A DNA stretch of 8,568 nt, from assembly GCA_023395465.1 (NCBI GenBank), contig JAEWZE010000184.1:1-8568 (forward strand). Direction: 5' to 3'. This document shows positions 6,083 through 8,568 of the stretch, one piece after another. Position 1 is the first letter of the stretch; each line of letters begins with the position of its first letter. Both the position numbers and the translations under genes were made by a program. This stretch comes from Pseudomonadota bacterium (lineage in GTDB: Bacteria > Pseudomonadota > Gammaproteobacteria > Xanthomonadales > Xanthomonadaceae). The notes beneath the pieces were generated by a model. The model saw only the letters and a list, made by a program, of their open reading frames with translations, was not told where the DNA came from and ran no database searches.

Positions 6083-7090
6083 TTACGGAAAGCGCACCAG
6101 CGCCGCGTCCGCCAGCCGCAGCCGCAACGTCGTTCCCGATGCCGGCGCGGCGTCCTCCGGCAGGTCGGCCTCCACCGTCTCGCCCCCGTCCAGCCGCAGC
6201 TGGGCAACGCGGCCCGGTCCGCGGAAATTCACGGCCAGCACCAGCGCGTGGATCGGGCCCTGCGGATCGACCAGCAGCCGGTCCGGGCGCAGCAGCACCC
6301 GGCCGCCATCGGGCAGGCCCAGCGCCGCGGCCGCCAGCACGCAGCCGCGACCGATGAACCCGGCCACGAACGGGTCGGCCGGCCGGGCGTACAGCGTCGC
6401 CGCATCGGCCCACTGCAGGATCCGGCCCTGGTCCATCACCCCGATCGCGTCGGCCATGGCGAAGGCCTCGGCCTGGTCGTGGGTGACCAGCAGCGCGGTG
6501 GTCGCGGTGCGGCGCAGGATCGCGCGCAATTCCGCGGCCAGGTGCTCGCGGGTATCGATGTCGAGGTTGGAGAACGGCTCGTCGAGCAGCAGCAGCGACG
6601 GCGACGGCGCCAGCGCGCGCGCCAGTGCCACGCGCTGCTGCTGGCCGCCGGACAGCTCGTGCGGCCAGGCGTTCGCGCGGTCGGGCAGGCCGACCAGCTC
6701 CAGCACTTCGGCCACCCGCGCCTCGCGCTCGCGGCGCGGGCGCCGGACCAGGCCGAAGCCGACGTTCCGGGCCACGTCCAGGTGCGGGAACAGCGCGTAG
6801 TCCTGGAACATCATCCCGATCCCGCGCTGCTCGGGCGGCACGGTGGAACCGGTCGCGGACAGCACCCTGCCGTCCAGCACCACCTGCCCGGACTGCAGCG
6901 GCTCGAAGCCGGCGATCGCGCGCAGCACCGTGGTCTTGCCGCAGCCGGACGGGCCGAGCAGGCAGCCGACCTCGCCGCGCGCCAGCGACAGCGACAGTCC
7001 GTCGACCACGGTGCGCGGCCCGGCGGGCGTCGGATAGGCCACGCGGATGTCGCCGACCTGCAGCATCGCCGCTGCTCCCGTGCCGCTCAT
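6083..7090 (-). CDS. fbpC: FbpC-type ABC transporter ATP-binding protein (probably ferric iron import)
   Basis: The 335-residue product is the ATPase of an importer, acting on the cytoplasmic face of the inner membrane. All nucleotide-binding motifs are intact: Walker A GPSGCGKT (46-53), Q-loop Gln96 in MMFQDYALFPHL, signature LSGGQQQR (146-153), Walker B LLLLDEP (166-172), D-loop SNLD (174-177) and switch His204. After the nucleotide domain (about 9-245) comes a C-terminal beta-rich TOBE-like domain (about 250-335), with VLLRPDRLLV at 265-274. Start at 7090 overlaps the permease stop as ATGA, with GAGGT nine bases upstream; Met at 7066 is a less likely alternative. Pairing with a two-domain FbpB-like permease suggests Fe3+ as substrate, but sulfate, thiamine or polyamine importers have related ATPases, so the substrate is inference. 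Confidence 0.85.
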   Translation of the reverse strand: MSGTGAAAMLQVGDIRVAYPTPAGPRTVVDGLSLSLARGEVGCLLGPSGCGKTTVLRAIAGFEPLQSGQVVLDGRVLSATGSTVPPEQRGIGMMFQDYALFPHLDVARNVGFGLVRRPRREREARVAEVLELVGLPDRANAWPHELSGGQQQRVALARALAPSPSLLLLDEPFSNLDIDTREHLAAELRAILRRTATTALLVTHDQAEAFAMADAIGVMDQGRILQWADAATLYARPADPFVAGFIGRGCVLAAAALGLPDGGRVLLRPDRLLVDPQGPIHALVLAVNFRGPGRVAQLRLDGGETVEADLPEDAAPASGTTLRLRLADAALVRFP

Positions 7091-8568
7091 CGCGCCGCCA
7101 CCTCGCGTCCATAGGCCAGGCCGGTGCGCGCCAGCAGGATCACCGGCAGCAGGCCGGCCAGCACGATCAGCAGCGCCGCCACCGCGCCATCCTCGTAGGC
7201 GCCGCGCGCCGCATCGGCATACAGCCAGGTGGCCAGCGTCTCGAAGTTCAGCGGCCGCAGCAGCAGGGTGGCCGGCAGTTCCTTCATCGCATCGACGAAC
7301 ACCAGCAGCGCCGCCGCCGCCAGCGCCGGCCGCAGCAGCGGCAGGTGCACGCGCCACAGCATCGCGCCCGGGGCCTGGCCCAGGCCGCGGGCGGCCTGGT
7401 CGAGCGACACCGGGATCCGCGCCAGGCCGGCTTCGGTGCCGCCGGCGGCGATGATCGCGAACCGCAGCGCGTACGCCAGCACCAGCGCCATGACCGAGCC
7501 CATCAGCAGCATCCGCGGCCCGATACCCAGCCACTGCAGCGCCAGGTTGGCGCCATCGTCGAACCAGGCCAGCGGTGCCAGCAGCCCGATCGCCAGTACG
7601 GTGCCCGGCACCGCGTAGCCGAGACTGCCCACGCGCAGCGCGACGGCGGCCAACCGCGGCGCGCGGCGCGCCTGCGCCAGCCGCAGCGCCCAGGCCAGCA
7701 CCAGCCCCGCGGCCACGGTCAGCACGGTCGCCAGCGCCGCGACGCGCAGCGTGTTCCAGGCGCTGGACCAGAGCATCGGCGACACGCCGTCGCCCTGCCC
7801 CAGCCGCTGCCAGGTTTCGGCCAGCAGGTAGGCGGTGGGCGCGACGAAGCCGACCAGCACCGGCAGCGCCGCCAGCGCCAGCGCCAGCCAGGCCATGCCG
7901 CCGCGCAGGCGCTGGCGCTGCATCGGGCGTGGCCGCAGCGTGCTGGCATAGCGCTGGCGGCTGCGCCCGTGACGCTCCAGCGCGATCAGCGCCACCACCA
8001 GCAGCAGCATCGCCAGCGCGATCTGCGCCGCGCCCGGCAGGTCGCTGCGGGTGATCCAGGTGGTGTAGACCGAGACCGTGAGCGTCTGCACGCCGAGGAA
8101 TTCCGACGCGCCGATGTCGTTGAGCGTCTCCAGCAGCGCCAGCGCGGCGCCGACCGCGATCGCCGGTCGCGCCAGCGGCAGCGCCACCCGCGTGAACAGC
8201 GCCACGCGCCCGGCGCCCAGCGTGCGCGCGGCCTCCAGCAGGCTGGCGGCCTGGGTCATGAACATCGCGCGCGTGGTCATGTAGACATAGGGATACAGCA
8301 CGAACCCCAGCAGCACGATGCAGCCGGCCAGGCCGCGGATGTCGGGCAGCCTGAAATCGCGCGGACTCGCCACCCCCAGCAGCGCGCGCAGCCCCGACTG
8401 CAGCGGCCCCAGCGGATGCAGCAGGTCGAGATAGGCGTAGGCGACGATGTAGGTCGGCACCGCCAGCGGCAGCAGCAGCGCCCAGGCCATGACCCCGCGC
8501 CCGGGGAACTCGTAGGCGGTCACCAGCCAGGCCGCGCCGGTGCCGATCGAAACCACCAGCGCGCCCAC
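7087..8568 (-). CDS. fbpB: FbpB-type ABC transporter permease, two fused permease domains (5' end outside window)
   Basis: The visible 493 residues form the membrane subunit of a binding-protein-dependent importer. Two permease domains are fused in one chain, as in Fe3+ permeases FbpB/SfuB/AfuB. The first half carries WLVTAYEFPGRGVMAWALLLPLAVPTY from visible residue 14 and the cytoplasmic EAA loop EAARTLGAGRVALFTRVALP (112-131). The second half has its own EAA loop, QAARGLGQAPGAMLWRVHLP (391-410), followed by MKELPATLLLRPLNFETLATWLY (428-450), typical of iron permeases. About ten hydrophobic segments are visible. The GTG at the window edge is unlikely to be the true start, because family members begin with roughly 50-70 more residues including the first membrane span. 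The stop overlaps the ATPase start. Iron is the most likely substrate; ThiP-like thiamine permeases are a less likely alternative. Confidence 0.87.
   Translation of the reverse strand: MGALVVSIGTGAAWLVTAYEFPGRGVMAWALLLPLAVPTYIVAYAYLDLLHPLGPLQSGLRALLGVASPRDFRLPDIRGLAGCIVLLGFVLYPYVYMTTRAMFMTQAASLLEAARTLGAGRVALFTRVALPLARPAIAVGAALALLETLNDIGASEFLGVQTLTVSVYTTWITRSDLPGAAQIALAMLLLVVALIALERHGRSRQRYASTLRPRPMQRQRLRGGMAWLALALAALPVLVGFVAPTAYLLAETWQRLGQGDGVSPMLWSSAWNTLRVAALATVLTVAAGLVLAWALRLAQARRAPRLAAVALRVGSLGYAVPGTVLAIGLLAPLAWFDDGANLALQWLGIGPRMLLMGSVMALVLAYALRFAIIAAGGTEAGLARIPVSLDQAARGLGQAPGAMLWRVHLPLLRPALAAAALLVFVDAMKELPATLLLRPLNFETLATWLYADAARGAYEDGAVAALLIVLAGLLPVILLARTGLAYGREVAAR
7100..7104 (-). promoter_or_regulatory. 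Ribosome binding site deciding the ATPase start
   Basis: GAGGT on the minus strand lies nine bases before the ATG at 7090, inside the end of the permease gene. It supports the ATGA-overlap start over the internal Met at 7066, and points to translational coupling of the two transporter subunits. Confidence 0.6.

Overview
The window looks like ordinary chromosome of a high-GC gammaproteobacterium, most likely family Xanthomonadaceae (Luteimonas/Lysobacter/Xanthomonas type). This rests on the very high GC content, the tgt-yajC-secD-secF gene order, and a queuine tRNA-ribosyltransferase N-terminus (MSRMQFEL) and body that read like Xanthomonas-group proteins. The genus is inferred, not proven.

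Layout: (1) 1-446 (+) is the 3' part of a SuhB-type inositol monophosphatase. (2) 447-1066 has no convincing gene. It is the spacer between convergent suhB and secF and holds three successive long inverted repeats (591-655, 670-751, 836-928) and a clear intrinsic terminator for the secF side (1011-1037). (3) 1067-4400 (-) is yajC-secD-secF, the accessory membrane complex of the Sec translocon, transcribed right to left. secD and secF are 23 bp apart, and a 116-bp hairpin-rich spacer lies between yajC and secD. (4) 4401-4567 is a very GC-rich spacer with a candidate extended -10 promoter for yajC. (5) 4568-5695 (-) is tgt. (6) 5696-6082 has no convincing gene. (7) 6083-8568 (-) encodes an FbpB/FbpC-type ABC importer (ATPase and two-domain permease, ATGA overlap), probably for ferric iron. 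The permease N-terminus lies beyond the window edge.

How the genes relate: SecD, SecF and YajC work with SecYEG; SecDF uses the proton gradient to pull exported proteins across the membrane. Tgt inserts preQ1 at tRNA wobble position 34 and commonly shares this locus with sec genes, but the usual upstream partner queA is not next to it here. The ABC importer is a separate unit on the same strand, and the periplasmic binding protein gene is not in view.

I found no mobile element, CRISPR array, tRNA or rRNA, and no clear new multi-gene system. The most unusual items are the inverted-repeat cluster at 591-928 and the altered active-site-proximal segment of Tgt.
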